Assembly: GCA_008501545.1 (NCBI GenBank)
Contig: QQUM01000467.1
Coordinates: 1 to 6,677 of the forward strand
Origin: Calditrichota bacterium
GTDB lineage: Bacteria > Zhuqueibacterota > Zhuqueibacteria > Zhuqueibacterales > Geothermadaptataceae
Length of the DNA: 6,677 bases
Direction: 5' to 3'
Shown here: piece after piece, positions 6,264 through 6,677 of the stretch
How the letters are laid out: every line of letters begins with the position of its first letter
How positions within the stretch are numbered: the stretch's first letter is position 1
Notes under the pieces: model-generated
The model's database searches: none
Told to the model about the DNA's origin: nothing
What the model saw: the letters and a program-made list of their open reading frames with translations, nothing else
Translations under genes and position numbers: made by a program

Positions 6264-6415
6264 GGCCGGAAAGTTACTTTTTTTACCGTCATTCCCAAAT
6301 GCTTTTATTGGGAATCCAGCATTTGTTTAGGCTGCCAAACGATGGATTTTGCTTACGCCGAACTTCGTTTCGTCTAAAAGCATGACGGAATGACGAAATC
6401 CGGGACTTTCCGGCC
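6264..6415. mobile_element. MITE/REP-like fold-back element with composite inverted ends, no coding capacity
   Basis: Three blocks at the left end recur as exact reverse complements at the right end in the same order: GGCCGGAAAGT (6264-6274 with 6405-6415), CGTCATTCC (6287-6295 with 6387-6395) and ATGCTTTTA (6299-6307 with 6375-6383). Each end also makes its own hairpin with a 9-base loop: ATTCCCAA/TTGGGAAT around ATGCTTTTA (6291-6315), and CGTC/GACG around TAAAAGCAT (6371-6387, extendable outwards with a few mismatches). A third small stem, GTTT-GG/CC-AAAC, lies at 6325-6340. The ATTCCC...GGGAATCCAG portion resembles dispersed palindromic repeats common in bacterial genomes. A possible 4-base flanking duplication, ACTT, occurs at 6260-6263 and 6418-6421, but it does not fit the ends exactly. 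No transposase is present, so mobility would be in trans. Confidence 0.6.
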
Positions 6416-6477
6416 GGACTTCTGGTTCCTATGATTTCAATCTTTTCAACGCCTGTTTTTTTCTAAATGAACTCACG
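6416..6477. other. Remainder of the 6150-6477 gap
   Basis: Between the fold-back element and the stop of the glycosyltransferase-like gene is AT-rich sequence without an open frame, hairpin or recognisable promoter. A T7 run at 6457-6463 lies on the plus strand and does not follow a stem. At the other end of the gap, 6150-6190 holds only the serine hydrolase ribosome site and the T run of the 6191-6260 hairpin. Confidence 0.4.
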
Positions 6478-6677
6478 TTAATGCAAATTTCGTAATACCT
6501 GTGCGAAGCGATCAGCCTGCTGTTGCCAGTCGTTATCACGTGCAATTTCCACAAGTTCATCACGGTCGATACGATCAGTTTTTTCGATGTTGGTTAAAAA
6601 GTCGTCGTGGTTGCGGCTGATGAGCACTTTCGCCTGGCGGGATGCGAGATTATCGAGGGTGCTGACGACGGGCAGGC
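6478..6677 (-). CDS. Glycosyltransferase-like protein, C-terminal end (partial)
   Basis: The last 65 codons plus TAA of a gene that begins outside the window. The visible part starts LPVVSTLDNLASRQAKVLIS, matching the 'G-x-PVVST' strand found near the C-terminus of GT-B fold (GT4-type and related) glycosyltransferases. It then follows the family pattern of a strand, a 'DDFLTNIEK' helix and a closing helix 'ARDNDWQQQADRFAQVLRNL', equivalent to the usual N-[ST]-W helix. The residue before the first full codon is cut but its last two bases (GC) are compatible with the expected Gly. These enzymes transfer sugars from nucleotide or lipid donors, often in polysaccharide or glycolipid synthesis; the substrate cannot be told from this fragment. 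Transcription is in the same direction as the rest of the window, with the hairpin at 6191-6260 as a possible terminator. Confidence 0.7.
   Translation of the reverse strand, partial: LPVVSTLDNLASRQAKVLISRNHDDFLTNIEKTDRIDRDELVEIARDNDWQQQADRFAQVLRNLH

Overview
The window is bacterial chromosomal DNA in which all nine recognisable genes lie on the minus strand. Base composition is moderate (AT-rich spacers, more balanced coding sequence). Exported proteins, a lipoprotein with the loose lipobox FISC, and purine-rich AGGAG/AAAGGA ribosome sites are consistent with a Gram-negative bacterium. The protein mix suggests something near the FCB group or a related candidate phylum, but no phylogenetic marker is present, so this is inference only. 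No phage gene, transposase, tRNA, rRNA or CRISPR array is visible.

In the order of transcription (right to left): the last 65 codons of a glycosyltransferase-like protein (6478-6677); a 328-base gap (6150-6477) holding two adjacent fold-back structures; a compact three-gene operon with an exported class C-type serine hydrolase (5013-6149), a truncated isoprenylcysteine-methyltransferase-like membrane protein (4804-5007) and an exported alpha/beta esterase (3980-4807), the last two overlapping by ATGA; a predicted lipoprotein with a C-terminal beta domain (2900-3805); an arylamine N-acetyltransferase (1966-2799); a SnoaL-like/ester-cyclase protein (1525-1932); an exported VOC/glyoxalase-like protein (657-1415); and the first 145 codons of catalase-peroxidase KatG (1-435).

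The serine hydrolase, membrane fragment and esterase are spaced 5 bases apart or overlap, so they should be one transcript concerned with envelope or extracytoplasmic hydrolysis. NAT and the SnoaL-like gene are 33 bases apart and could share a message; the SnoaL and VOC genes are 109 bases apart. NAT, SnoaL-like, VOC and KatG proteins all belong to families often linked to small-molecule modification or detoxification, but nothing in the sequence ties them to one pathway. KatG has its own strong ribosome site and a 221-base leader.

The most notable non-coding signal is the pair of structured elements at 6191-6415. One is a long imperfect hairpin. The other is a roughly 152-base element with composite inverted ends and the same 9-base sequence (ATGCTTTTA and its complement) in two hairpin loops, which looks like a MITE/REP-type non-autonomous repeat. 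The other notable feature is the methyltransferase-like gene, which has lost its catalytic half but keeps its start, ribosome site and coupling to the esterase. I found no convincing novel multi-gene system.
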